Shown here piece after piece: positions 10,431-22,051 of a DNA stretch of 34,375 nt. The position numbers and the translations under genes were made by a program. A model generated the notes under the pieces. It was not told the origin of the DNA. It searched no databases and saw only the letters and a list, made by a program, of their open reading frames with translations. How positions within the stretch are numbered: the first letter of the stretch is position 1; each line of letters starts with the position of its first letter. Source of the stretch: Isotricha intestinalis (lineage: Eukaryota; Ciliophora; Litostomatea; Vestibuliferida; Isotrichidae); NCBI GenBank assembly GCA_023807065.1, contig JAJJLU010000517.1:1-34375 (forward strand). Reading direction: 5' to 3'.

Positions 10431-11369
10431 ATGCAAGAAAAATATCCCTTAAATCAAGAAACAAGTTACAATAAAGACGAAGATTTTAATGACAAACAAA
10501 CTAATTTAATAGATGATGATAAAAGTGATGAATTTTCAAATATATTAGATGAAGAAATGGCAGAACCAGAATTAATGTTTATATGTAAAGATGATAATGA
10601 AGCAACTTCCTTATTAAAAAAATGTTCAAAAATGGCAAATGAACAAAATTTTACAACTTTAAAAAATTATTTAAATGAATTAAATGATGCAAATCAAAAT
10701 ATAAATAATTTAGATGGTAAAATTAATGCTCAAGCTTTTATCAAATTTTTTTATTTAGGAGTTAGCAATTTTAAATTAAAAAATTATCAAGATGCTTTAA
10801 ATAATTTTGTAGAAGCACATAAAATTCATCAACATTATCAATTAAATTATAATATTGCTCTTTGTTACATTAAATTAGGAAATTTAGAAAATGCAGTTTT
10901 TTATCTAGAAGCAGTGACAAAAAAAAATAAAAATTTCTTTTTTGCATATTATAATTTAATAAAAATATATTTAAAAAAAAATAATATTAATGATGCTTTT
11001 TTAATATATAGAGATTTTTCAGATATTATAAAGAAAGAAAAAGAAAAAGAAAAATTATCTCAACAAACAGGAATATCTGCAATGAATAGATTGAGTGTTA
11101 CATCTTTTAATACTTTAAAATTATTTTATAAAATTGGAGCTGAATGTTTATTCGCAAAACAATTATATCAAGAATGTGTTTATACTCTTTTAGATGCTTT
11201 AAAATTTAATCCTGAAGATGCAGAATTGTGGTTTTTATATGCTAAAATTTTTGTTATGAAAAAAAGCGTTGAATATGCTATTCCTTTATTAAAAAAAGCT
11301 TTAGAAATTGATCCTGGTTATGAAGAAGCTCAAAAATTACTTTCTTTTCTTGAACAAAATGGAGAATAA
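10431..11369 (+). CDS. Tetratricopeptide-repeat (TPR) protein
   Basis: A 312-residue protein. The first 45 residues are acidic (DDDKSDEFSNILDEEM). From about residue 104 come TPR helices: KFFYLGVSNFKLKNYQDALN (105-124), LNYNIALCYIKLGNLENAVF (138-157), FAYYNLIKIYLKKNNINDAF (171-190), then after a basic linker FYKIGAECLFAKQLYQECVY (232-251) and AELWFLYAKIFVMKKSVEYA (264-283), closing with ALEIDPGYEEAQKLLSFLE. The A/G-Y-x-L-G pattern and the P at the end of helix B (NPEDAE, DPGYEEA) are typical of TPRs. It is soluble, with no targeting signal seen, and is presumably an adaptor or chaperone-like scaffold. The family below TPR level is not recognised. The stop is TAA. Confidence 0.85.
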   Translation: MQEKYPLNQETSYNKDEDFNDKQTNLIDDDKSDEFSNILDEEMAEPELMFICKDDNEATSLLKKCSKMANEQNFTTLKNYLNELNDANQNINNLDGKINAQAFIKFFYLGVSNFKLKNYQDALNNFVEAHKIHQHYQLNYNIALCYIKLGNLENAVFYLEAVTKKNKNFFFAYYNLIKIYLKKNNINDAFLIYRDFSDIIKKEKEKEKLSQQTGISAMNRLSVTSFNTLKLFYKIGAECLFAKQLYQECVYTLLDALKFNPEDAELWFLYAKIFVMKKSVEYAIPLLKKALEIDPGYEEAQKLLSFLEQNGE

Positions 11370-12160
11370 AGGAAATTAATTTGACTTTTCAAAGAAGGTT
11401 ATTCAATTTTTATATTTAAATTTTTTTTAAAAATTTTTCTATAGGATTTTGAATGTTTTTAATTTATTTTATTTTATTATTTTTTAATTTTTAATTCCAA
11501 TAATATTTTTGAAGTATATACTATTTATTACATAATAATATAATTATTTCTTTTTATTTATATTTAAATTATTGTATATATTTTTAATTTGAAGAACATC
11601 TTCAAGACTATTTACTGGCTATAATATAGTTTTTTGTTTTTTCTTTCATTTGTTGAGGAGGAACTATCTTTTAATTTTTGGTTAAAATTTTTTCAAATCT
11701 TCTTTATAAAATTATACAATAAATATTTTTTTCATTAATAATATTTTTTGAATAATAATTATTAATCATAAAACTCTTTTATTTTTTTCTAAATATTGTA
11801 TTAATATTATTTGTTTTGTTAGAAATATTGAAATTCTTTAAAATTAATGTATTCTTTTTTATTTTTATAGTATTTTTTTTCTAAAGAAAAATTGAATAAA
11901 TTGGTTCTGATAAAATATTTAAATCATTTCTTACTTTTGAGAACCCTTTATTTAAATTAAAAAAGTTTGTTTTTAATTTGATAAATTTATTGACAAAGTT
12001 TTATTATTTCCGTTTTTCATTTATCCTATGTAACATTTATGCTATTAATTACTATTTTGCTTAAATTTTTTTAGAATACTTTTTTTGAGAAGAATTCATT
12101 TTTTAAAATTTCAAAAATAAATTTATATTATATTATATTATTTATACAACATTTTTTTTC
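11370..12160. other. Spacer between convergent genes, with a possible relic
   Basis: No standard-code gene is seen. On the purine-rich minus strand a frame runs from an ATG at 12099 to a TGA at 11602 (165 codons) with no TGA but 11 TAA/TAG codons. It contains protein-like stretches such as LHRINEKRK and GFSKVRNDLNILSEPIYSIF. With this genome's code it cannot be translated; it is either a relic of a gene that decayed mainly by stop-creating changes, or chance. Confidence 0.35.
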
Positions 12161-13165
12161 CTAAAAAATATTACATTCTTTCTTTTCATTTTCACTTTCA
12201 TCTTGAGAATATTTTCTCGATAATTCATTAATTTTTTCTAATTGATTTTTTTTATTTTGTTCATTATTATTATTTCCTTCAGTGTAAATTTTTTTATTTT
12301 TTAATTTTTCATTTGGATATAAATTAGTATTTGGATTTGTATTTGAAGTAGAAATTACTGTGCTTAAATTTGGTGTATTTCCTTTATTTAGTTGATTTTG
12401 AAATTGTTGAGAATTAATTTGAATTAAATTTTTATTTTCACTATAAGAATCATCATTTATTATTGTTGAACTTTCGTCATTTTTACTTATTTTTAAAGTA
12501 TTTTTTTCTTCTTCTTTTTTTGGTGTCTCTTTAATTAGTTTTGTTTCTGTTATATCACTTTCTGAAAAATTATAAAGGGTGATACTACTTATATCATCTT
12601 GAAAAGGTATAATTTCTTTTACTGGATTTTTAATATTATATTTTTCATAGTAATTATCCTTGAATAAAGAATTTTTATAATTATATAATAATATTTCTTT
12701 TATTTCATCAATAGAAGAATTAATCATATTAAACATTTTAGAATATGTTTGTTTCCTATCATTAGAATCATCAATAATATTTTTTGCCATATCAAATTTT
12801 TGATTTGAAGTTAATTTAATATAAAGATTATTTTTAACACTTTTTTTTTTTTTTTGAATTACTTTTTCTTTTTTTAAAGATTTATTATTATTTTCAGCAC
12901 TCATGGTTACATAATGTTGAATAGTATGTAAAATTTGTAATGATTCTTCAAAATATCGAGGAATATTAATTAATAAATTATTCTGCGTTTTATTAATTAT
13001 TGGTTCTGTTTTATTTCTAATATGTTTTTGCTGATTTTGTTCAGGAATATTTTGTTTTTTTCTTATATTATTATTCTCAAAAGATATTTTATAATTATTT
13101 CTTGTTTTCAAATAAACTTGTCTATTCAATGATACATTTTTATTATTGCTAAGAGGTTTTTTCAT
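12161..13165 (-). CDS. Hypothetical Asn/Lys-rich protein with C-terminal CaaX-like motif
   Basis: A 334-residue hydrophilic protein with no recognised domain. Residues 69-90 (PRYFEESLQILHTIQHYVTM) and 117-163 (KLTSNQKFDMAKNIIDD ... SIDEIKEILLYNYKNSLF) are likely helical and look more constrained than the rest. The second half is Ser/Thr/Asn/Glu-rich and probably disordered. The last four residues are CNIF, which fits a CaaX prenylation signal (Cys, aliphatic at a2, Phe last), preceded by charged residues (SENEKKE). If used, it would put the protein on a membrane. The stop is TAG, the only TAG stop among the intact genes here. It converges with the TPR gene. Confidence 0.75.
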   Translation of the reverse strand: MKKPLSNNKNVSLNRQVYLKTRNNYKISFENNNIRKKQNIPEQNQQKHIRNKTEPIINKTQNNLLINIPRYFEESLQILHTIQHYVTMSAENNNKSLKKEKVIQKKKKSVKNNLYIKLTSNQKFDMAKNIIDDSNDRKQTYSKMFNMINSSIDEIKEILLYNYKNSLFKDNYYEKYNIKNPVKEIIPFQDDISSITLYNFSESDITETKLIKETPKKEEEKNTLKISKNDESSTIINDDSYSENKNLIQINSQQFQNQLNKGNTPNLSTVISTSNTNPNTNLYPNEKLKNKKIYTEGNNNNEQNKKNQLEKINELSRKYSQDESENEKKECNIF

Positions 13166-14583
13166 ATTTATTATAGAAAAAAAATTGTGAAAAATAAACT
13201 TTTCTAATATTAAATTTTATTAAAAGTATTAAAGAAAATTATTATAATAAAAAAATATAGAATAATAAATTAAGTAACTTGAATAATTTGGAAAAATTTT
13301 ATATTAAATATCATCATATATAAAAAAGTTATAATAATTAATCCTTAATTACTTTAAATATTGATATTCAAAGTGATAGAACCCTTTTATGCATAATTTA
13401 TGAAATTCTTTTCAATTATCTTTATTTGAATTCTTCAATAACAAGAGAATTGCTAGCTACTGATTTATTATTAATAAAAATAAAACTTCATTGGAATATT
13501 ATAAATATTTCTTCGTTATTATAAGGTTTAATATTTAACTAGAAAAATGATTGGTTTAATCAATATAAAATCTATAAGTGAGAAGAAGCCCTGATTTAAC
13601 TTATTTGAAAAGGACTGATAAAAATAAAATGTACTTTGATAAAAAATAGAAGAATTTACTTAAATGCCTAAATATATTAATCTTTTAATTTGGTTTATCA
13701 TTTTAGGAACAATATATAAATAACAAGAAATCGTTTTAAAGATAATTTTTAAAAAATATTAATCATAAGAAAATTTTAAAACTATTATTGTTATATCAAT
13801 TAGTGGTAATATGATAAATATAAACTTTCTAAAAGGATATTGATATAAATTTTAATATTATTTCTTATAAATGCTTGAGAACTTTTCAAATCATTTTATG
13901 ATTACAAGATTCTATTTTTAAATATTTAAACAGTTATTAAGAAAGACATTCTTTTAATATTATATTATTGATTTTTTTTATTATTTTTTTGAATTATTTA
14001 AAATAAAATGAATTAATATTTGAAAGAAAAATCAAATAAAATGACTGGCTTACCATGATTCATTACAAAAATCATGATAGATAAGATAAAATTAACAAAG
14101 GTTAAGTTATAATTATAATTACAATTAAAAACAAATAATAAATAAAAAATACAAATTGGTTAGCAGATTTAGATATTCATTTAGATTATAGATAATTAAG
14201 AATAAAACAAAGAATATGTTTTTGATAAAAATTTTATAATAATGTTAAGTACTGAAGAAATAGAAATCCAAAAAATTTCTTCGATTAAAAAAAGATTTTT
14301 TCTCTAAAAACTTCAAAACATAAAAAAGAAAAGAAAAAAGATAATAAAGTAATCCACTATCATATTTAATAGAATAATTTATTCTTGTGTAATATTAGTT
14401 CTCATGTATTGAAATGTGGAATGGAATTATGATATAAATAAATTATTATGATAGATAATTGATTATTAAAAAAATAAAAAATATTATGATATATTAAAAG
14501 AAAAAAATAACCTATCTAAACTAAATATATTATAAAACCTAAACTTTTCAAATAAAAAATAATAAAAAACTGTTTATAAATAC
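13166..14583. other. 1.4-kb spacer without a supported gene
   Basis: A-rich plus strand. No intact gene. Around 14070-14410 the plus strand can be read without TGA for over 100 codons if TAA/TAG are ignored (TEEIEIQKISSIKKRFF), but an overlapping frame looks equally protein-like (ADLDIHLDYR, then LRIKQRICF). Composition alone is therefore not evidence here. It holds the promoter side of the upstream minus-strand gene and the 3' side of the giant gene. Confidence 0.35.
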
Positions 14584-17500
14584 TCATTTAAACAAACTAG
14601 CTTTCTTAGCATTTTTTTTTTCAATAACAGAAGGTAAAAAAATAGCACTTTCTCTTCTTAAAGATTGAACAAAAGATTTTCTTAAACTAATATTATTATT
14701 TGTTTCTAATTCCATTGGTTCAAAAAAATTTCCATTTTTTTCTTCAGTGTCTTCACCATAATCTAATTGAATTAAACCAATTAAATTTGATTTATTTTCA
14801 AATTTAATTTGATTATCATCATCATTAAATTGAATAATATTTGCTTTTTCTTTTAATTGATTTAATTTAAAATTATTAATTGATTCAATTAAAAATGCTT
14901 TCATGTCATTACTACATTTGATATTATCTAAATTTTCATTTTCGATAGGAACTTCATTTTTAGCTAAACTTCTTAATAAATTATCATTTAAATCTTTTTC
15001 TTCTTTTGTAATTTTTGGAGCTTTTCCATCAAATGTTGTTGTTAAATATTCTAAATATTTTTCTCTTAATAATTTATATGAATTTTCTTCTTCTAATTGT
15101 GATTTCAATAATTTATTTTCTAAATTATTACCTTTAATTTTATTTATTTTTTTTTCATTTTTTTTATTTGATGAAGACAAGTTTATATTAAAAGTTGGTG
15201 TTTTAAATTCACTATAATTTTGATTTTCATCATTTATTAATTTTTTTGGAGTAATTGTTTCAGTTTTTAATAAAGGTTTTGTTTTACTTTTTTGAATTAA
15301 ATTTGTTCCACTTTTTTTTTGAATAAATTTATTTTGGCTTTTTATTAAATATGTTTTTGAAGGATTTATTTTCTTTTTGTCTTTTTTATTATTTTCATTT
15401 GATATTCTTTGTGAAAAAGATATATTATTATTGTGAATGGCATAGTTTTCATTTTCCTCTTCTTTTGTTCTACTTGATTCTTTTTCTCTCTTAATTTGTT
15501 CAATTAATTTATTTCTATTAGATAAAGATTTTTCACCTGTCTTAACTTTTTTTATAATATTATAATCTTTTTTAACTTTATCATTTTTTTGGACTGATTT
15601 ACTATTTATGTTTTTAATTTTCTTGATAGAATCATTCTTAACTTTAGATTTGGTATTTTTTGGGTTATATTTTTTTGAATTATCTTTTTTATTTTTATCA
15701 TCTTTATTTATGTTATTGTTTTTTGTATTGATAACAATGTTATCATTAAAATCATTATTTGGATTTAAATCACTACTAGAGTAAACACTGCTGCTTTCTG
15801 AAGTTAAATTGCCTTTTTTATTAATTGAATTATCTTGACCTAAAATATTTCTATCAGTAATATCTGTCATTTTATTTCCTTTAACTTTCACAATTTGAGA
15901 AGTTCTTAAATTTGAATCTTCTGATTCATTAAATATATTATTATTTAATTCTTCTTCATTGGCACCTATTATATAATATACAGAAGAATCATTATTACTA
16001 TTTGAAATTGAATTATTATTATTTATATTTTGTAATATTTGTTTTAATTCATTGATATTTTTTAATTTAATAATCTTTTTATTATTTTCATTTATAACAA
16101 TATTATTATTATTTTTGTGATTTTCAACTTCTAATTCATCTATTTTCATTTTATTATTCTTCCTTTGATTAGAACTAATATCACTTTTATCATTAATAAT
16201 AAAAGGATCAATAGATTTATAATTATTGTCATTAAAATTGTTATTGTAAAATTTAGAATGAGAATTTGTAGAAGGAATAAAAACACTATTATATCTATTA
16301 GTTCTAAAATTACCATTTAAGGAAAGAATATTATTATTATTGTCTTCTAATTCTTTTGGTTCAAATTCAAACTTTCTAGAAGAAGAACTATCAAAAGGTA
16401 AATTAATATTTATATGATCCATTGTATTTAAACTATTTTCAATTGATAACGAGTCTTTTTTATACAAAGAAATTAGAGGAGGTTCCATTGGAATTGAATT
16501 ATTTGATTGGTTTATATGATTATTTTTATTATTTATTTGGTCATCATCATCTAATATTTTTTCAATTCTGTTTAATGCTTTTTTTTTATATTCTTTTAAT
16601 TTTTCTTCATCTTCTTTGAATTGTTTTTCCTTTTCATTATTATTTTTGTTTTCACCTTTTTTATTATTATTTTCATTTAAATTTTGAATTATTTTTTTTT
16701 CATTTAGTATTGGATTATTATTTGAATTTTCTTTCAAATTTGCTATAATTTTACTAGGATTTTTATTACCACTTAAATTATTTTGATTATTGTTAATTGA
16801 TTTTTTTTCATTTAAATTGTTTATAAATTGATTATTTGATTCATTTAAATTCAAATTTGAATTTTTAACTGGTTTTGTTTTACCTATTTGATTTAATTCA
16901 TTATTTTTCTTTTCTAAAACATTTATTATATTTGGTCTGAACATTGAATTTCCTCCTTTTGTCAAGTTATTATTTTTTTTATTAAGATTATCATTACTAC
17001 TTTTTTGATTATTATCACTTTTATTATTTTTATTAGTATTAGTTAAAGGTACTCTAGTTGATTTTGGTGAAGAATCCTTAGATATGTTATTTTCAGTGTT
17101 ATGATTCATAAAAGCTGTGATAATTCTTGAATTTCTTTGAGAAAAATTACCTTTTTTTTCATTATTTACTTTTTCTTTTTGAATAATATTTTCTTCTTTT
17201 GTTTTTTTAATATTATTAGGTTCTTCATTATCTTTTTTGAGTATATTATAATTTTTTTTAATATTATTATCTTCATTACCTTTTTTAATAACATCATTAT
17301 CTTTTTTCTCTTTTTTAATATTATTATCTTCATTTTTTTTGATATTATTTTCTCGAATTTTATTATCATTATTATCATCTGTTTTAATGTTATTGTTATC
17401 TTCATTGTTTTGTTGTTCATCATTCATCCATTTTTTCTTTTCATTTATATTTCCAACCATATCTTTAATGATATATAAATCATTTGAAATATCATTATTA

Positions 17501-20500
17501 TTATTATCTTGAGAGATAGAATCAATGTTATCAAAGTTTAAAGTATTTTTGGATTTTTCTTTATTTTCTTTAATTGATAAAGTATATTTGCTAAAATTAT
17601 TATTTTCTCTTTTTACTGAAGGAGAAATTTTATTATTATTTTCATTTTTAATATTTTCTTCATTCTTTGAATTATTTAAACTTTTATTTTCTTTACAAAT
17701 AATATTTATTTTATCTTCATCTTTCAATAAATTATTTTTAAATTTATCTTTTTTATTATCGAACGTTTTTTCATTTGTTTTATTATTGTCTTTTTTTCCA
17801 TCAATCAATTGTTTTTTTTCAAAGTTTTCTTCTTTTTCTCCTAATTTGTTATTTTCTTCTTCAGTCTTTGATTTTATATTATTATCATTTAATTGATTTT
17901 TTTTAATATCCTTTTTTCTAATTGTTTCATTATTTTCATCTTTTTTAGTTTTTTTATCATTCAATTTTTTTATATTATTATTATCAATTTTTTTGGTATC
18001 ATCATTTATTTCATTTTTAATTTCTATATTGTTATTTTCGATATTATAATCAAAATTATTGTTTTTCTTTTTATTATTTGAAATATTATCATCAATTTCT
18101 TCTCCTTCAAAACTATTATCATTTAATTTAATTTTATTTTTTTCTTCTTTATTATTACTTTTCTTATTAATATATAAATCATCATTTAATTTATCTTCAT
18201 TATTATTTTGCTCATCTTTTTTTTTATATTTATTTTTAGTAAATTTTTCTTCTTCTTCATTATTTTTTGTAAAAAGTTCTTCTTCTGATTTATTATCATT
18301 ATTACTATTATCTTCAATTTCAAATATATCTTTATTATCATTTTTTTTTGTTTTATTTTTTTCTATTTCTTCTTCTGAGGATTGATTTTTCTTATTATTT
18401 TCTGTTTTTACTCCTTCATTTTTTTTTTGATTATTTTTTCCATCCTCTGATTTATTATTATTTATATTGTATTTTGTATTTTGGTTGCCTAACTTTTTTT
18501 CTTTATTGTTTAACTTATCACTATTATTATTTTTTTTTTTATTATTATTTTCTGTTTCATTTCTGTCTTCTTTAGTTATAATTTGTTTTTCATTGTTTGA
18601 ATTAATATTTTTAATAATATCTGTCTTTGATTTACTTAATTTATTATTATCATTCAATTCCTCATCTAATTTTTTATATTTTTTATCATTATTTATTTGA
18701 TTATTATTTTTTATTTTATCAAATTCATTATCATTTATAGTCTTTTTTAAATCATTTTTATTTGATTTTTCTTTTTCTTTATATTTATTTTTTCCATTTA
18801 GTAAATTATCATTATTAATTTCATTATCTTCTTTCTTATTATCTCTTATAATCTTATCCTTGAAATTATTAATATCTTTATTAATTTCATTATCTTCTTT
18901 CTTAATATCTCTTATAATCTTATCCTTGATATTATTTTCATCATTATTAATTTCATTATCTTCTTTCTTATTATCTCTTATAATCTTATCCTTGAAATTA
19001 TTATTATCTTTATTAATTTCATTATCTTCTTTCTTATTATCTCTTATAATTCTATCCTTGAAATTATTTTTATCTTTATTAATTTCATTATTTTCTTTCA
19101 TTTTTTTTGAATTTAAATTGTTTTCTTTTTCATGAAGAGATTCATTTTCATTTATAAAGAATTTTTCTTTATTGTTTTTTATTTTATCTATATTATGTGG
19201 ACTAGGTTCTATTATATCTTCTTCTATTTCTTTTTCAATTTCATTAATTATTTTACTATCTAATTCTTTTTTATTAATTTGATTATTTAATTTTAAACTC
19301 TCATCAGAATTATCATCATCAATTTTATCTTCTTCGAATTTAATGTCTTTATATTCGTCATTTCCTATATACATTTCATTTTCATTATCATTATCATTGT
19401 GATTATTCGAAATATTTTTATTTTTTAAATTTTTTTCTGGAATTAAATCAGTTACTTTGATATCATGAATTGTATTTAAATTTATATTATTTTCTTTTTT
19501 TTCTTCTTCTTTAATTTCATTATTATGATTTTTTTTTTTACTTTTTTTTAATCCGTTTGAAAAATCATTTTCATTAAATTCTTCGACACTATTATTATTA
19601 TTATTATTAAATTTTTTTCCACTATTACTTGTAAAATTATATTCTTTATTTATTGGAATTATATCATAATTATCTGAAATATTTTCTATTGCACTTATAT
19701 CTTTTAATGAATTTAAATTCTCATTATAAAAATTATCTTTTAAATTCTTATTCAAAGTATTATTTTTATTGAATGAATTTCTTGAAATATCATCATTTAA
19801 ATTTTTTTTTATTTGAAGATTATTTTCTTTTTTACTGTTCTTGTTTTCTGATTTTTGATTTGATGTTTTGTTATTTTCATTTGGAGGTAATTTATTTTTT
19901 TCATCTTTTTTAATATTTTTTTCTTTTTCAATGTTTCCTTTTTGGTCAGTTTTGTTTTTCATTTTTTCCAAAATATTATTATCTTTTCTTTCATTAAAAT
20001 CAACTTCTTTTGTTATTATTTTCTTATTAGGGTTATTTTTATTAAAATTATTTATATTTTCTTGATTAAATAATATTTCTTTATTTTTAATAGCATTTTT
20101 TCTTTCTTCATACATTTCATTATTTTTATCTCTTAATTTTTTAATTCTTTCTTTTATTTTTTCTTCTTGCAAATCAAGCTCGTTATTATAATTTTTATTT
20201 ACATCATTAAATTTCAAATTGTTAGATTTTTTCTCTAATATTTCATCATTATTATTTAAAAGAGAATTAATATCATTTCTATATTTATTGTCAACCTTAT
20301 TTTTATCAATTATGATATTATTTCCTAAATTATTTAAATTTATTTCCTTTTCCTTAATTTTTTTCTTTTCTTCATTATTTTTATTTCTTCCATAATTTTC
20401 ATTAATTGGAATATTTAAAATATTATTAACATTAAAAGCATTAGTATCCATGTAAAAATCATTCATAGCTTTATTTTCTAGTAAATAAATATCCTCTGAA

Positions 20501-22051
20501 TTTATGTAATCAACTCTAATTAATTCAATTCTCTTTTTTCCAAATAAAAATGTATTACCTTCACAGTCATTTAGGATTTGAGTTCTTTTCACATAATTTT
20601 CTATTTTTTTTTCAAAAATATTTCCTAACATCGAAGAAATTTTTGAAATTCTATTTAAAGAATAATTAGAATTATTAACATTATGATGTAATGAATTGGA
20701 AGTTTCAATGAAATTTTTACTATAATTAGAAAATAAATTACCACTATTTTGAAATTTAGTGTTTGAAGTAAAATTCAAACTGAGTTTATTCCTATATATA
20801 CTATATTTTTTTTTTTTGAAAATTGAATCTCTATTGTTTTCAAAATCAATCATATCAGAATTATTACATTTCATTTTAAAAAAAAGGGCTTTAACATAAT
20901 AAGGTTGATTTAATAATTTTAATTCAATACTTTCGTTTATATCATATTCATTTTGTGCATAATCATATAAATTCAAAGGTTTATTTTTATTAGTATAATT
21001 AATAAATTCATAAACAACAGAATTATTTTTTGAAATAGCATAAAAAGTCCTATCAATAAATTTAACTGAATTAATGTAAAAATTCTGTTTTTCATCATTT
21101 AATATTCTTGAATATTGAGTGTTAGTACTTTCCAAAAAATCTAATTTAACTTGGAATAATCCTTGTAATTCAGTATAAATATATAAATTTCCTTTAATAG
21201 AAACAAAACATAATACTTCTTCTCCACAAAAAATATTATAAATTTTATCTTGTTTATCTTCTTGAAAATATAAATTATTTTCATTTTTCATATTATTCTC
21301 TTTAACAATTTTAAAAAATTTGATTCCTCCAATTTTTTTTATATCTTTATTATCATTATCATAATTAATAACTCCAAATTTAAAAGCAATTCCATCAATG
21401 GTAATTCCTGCAGTATAGAATTTTCCACATTGAACTTTATTAACTAAAAAATTTGAGTTTATTATTATTTTTTTTGGAAAATAACAAATATTGTTTTTGT
21501 TATCTTCATTCAAACCACATTGACCAAAAGAATCATCTCCCCAAGTATATAAATTATTATTAATATCTAAACCAGCACAATGATTTTCACTTAAAGAAAT
21601 AAAATTAATTTTTAAAGAACTTAAATATTTATTTAAAGTTGGCGTATTCACATGAAATTTATTTTCTCCTAAACCAAGTATTCCTTTTTTTTCTATATCA
21701 TTTCCCCAAGAAAAAATTATTAACGCTTCTGTAATTGCATGGCAAACATTATTGTTACATATAATTTTTTTAATTTTATTTAAACCTATATTTGAAAAAA
21801 TTATTGGATTATTTGATAAATATTCTAAATTATCTTCATATAAATTTTGAATTTCGGGAATCCAAGCTAAAAGAGAATTTTCATTTAAAGCATATGTATT
21901 ATTAATTGAAAAAGAAAATGATTTTAATTTTGAAAAATCTGATATTGAATTATTTGATATGTAATTTTGAGTGTTTAGATATTTTGATAAAGAATAAAAA
22001 ATATACTATTTTGAATATTAAGTTATTTAACAAACTTACATTTTTTATCAT
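14584..22051 (-). CDS. Giant RCC1-like repeat protein with long Asn/Lys/Glu-rich tail
   Basis: The coding sequence is complement(14584..22005, 22040..22051), about 2,477 residues. Exon 1 encodes only Met-Ile-Lys-Asn; a 34-nt intron with a consensus donor (GTAAGT...AAATAG, 22006-22039) joins it in frame to an exon of 7.4 kb. The N-terminal ~450 residues carry RCC1-like blades: FSWGND...GILGLGENK (about 100-117), SENHCAGLDINNNLYTWGDDSFGQCGL (split around 143-169), and QCGKFYTAGITIDGIAFKFG. RCC1 folds are seven-bladed propellers used as scaffolds or exchange factors; fewer than seven blades are recognisable, the later ones being degenerate. From about residue 520 to 2250 it is low complexity, rich in Asn, Lys, Glu and Asp, and includes a 22-residue tandem repeat (DNA 18812-19099). 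The last 200 residues look ordered again (SYKLLREKYLEYLTTTFDG). The stop is TGA. The RCC1 assignment is firm; function is unknown. Confidence 0.88.
17180..17410 (-). repeat. Degenerate short repeat inside the giant gene
   Basis: The encoded protein repeats an irregular unit around NNIKK (DNNDNKIRENNIKK, NEDNNIKKEKKD, NEDNNIKKNYN, NEEPNNIKKTKEEN). The units are imperfect and of varying length, which suggests older slippage-type expansion than the clean 66-bp repeat further upstream in the gene. Confidence 0.6.
18812..19099 (-). repeat. 66-bp in-frame tandem repeat, four copies plus partial
   Basis: The segment tctcttataatc recurs at 18842, 18908, 18974 and about 19040, exactly 66 bp apart. 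On the coding strand the unit encodes 22 residues of the form NKKEDNEINKD-x-NNFKDKIIRD. Copies differ at only a few bases, so the array is a recent in-frame expansion or is being homogenised. The length in other copies of the chromosome may vary. Confidence 0.9.

Noticed and set aside
17166..17423. 85-codon minus-strand frame of Ile/Lys/Met in another frame of the giant gene
   Set aside because: Overlaps the real reading frame in the NNIKK repeat region and is repetitive by composition.
14903..20065. Many plus-strand open frames of 60-125 codons inside the giant gene
   Set aside because: They are antisense to low-complexity Asn/Lys/Glu codons and encode only F/L/I/S-rich runs; their boundaries follow the composition of the real gene.
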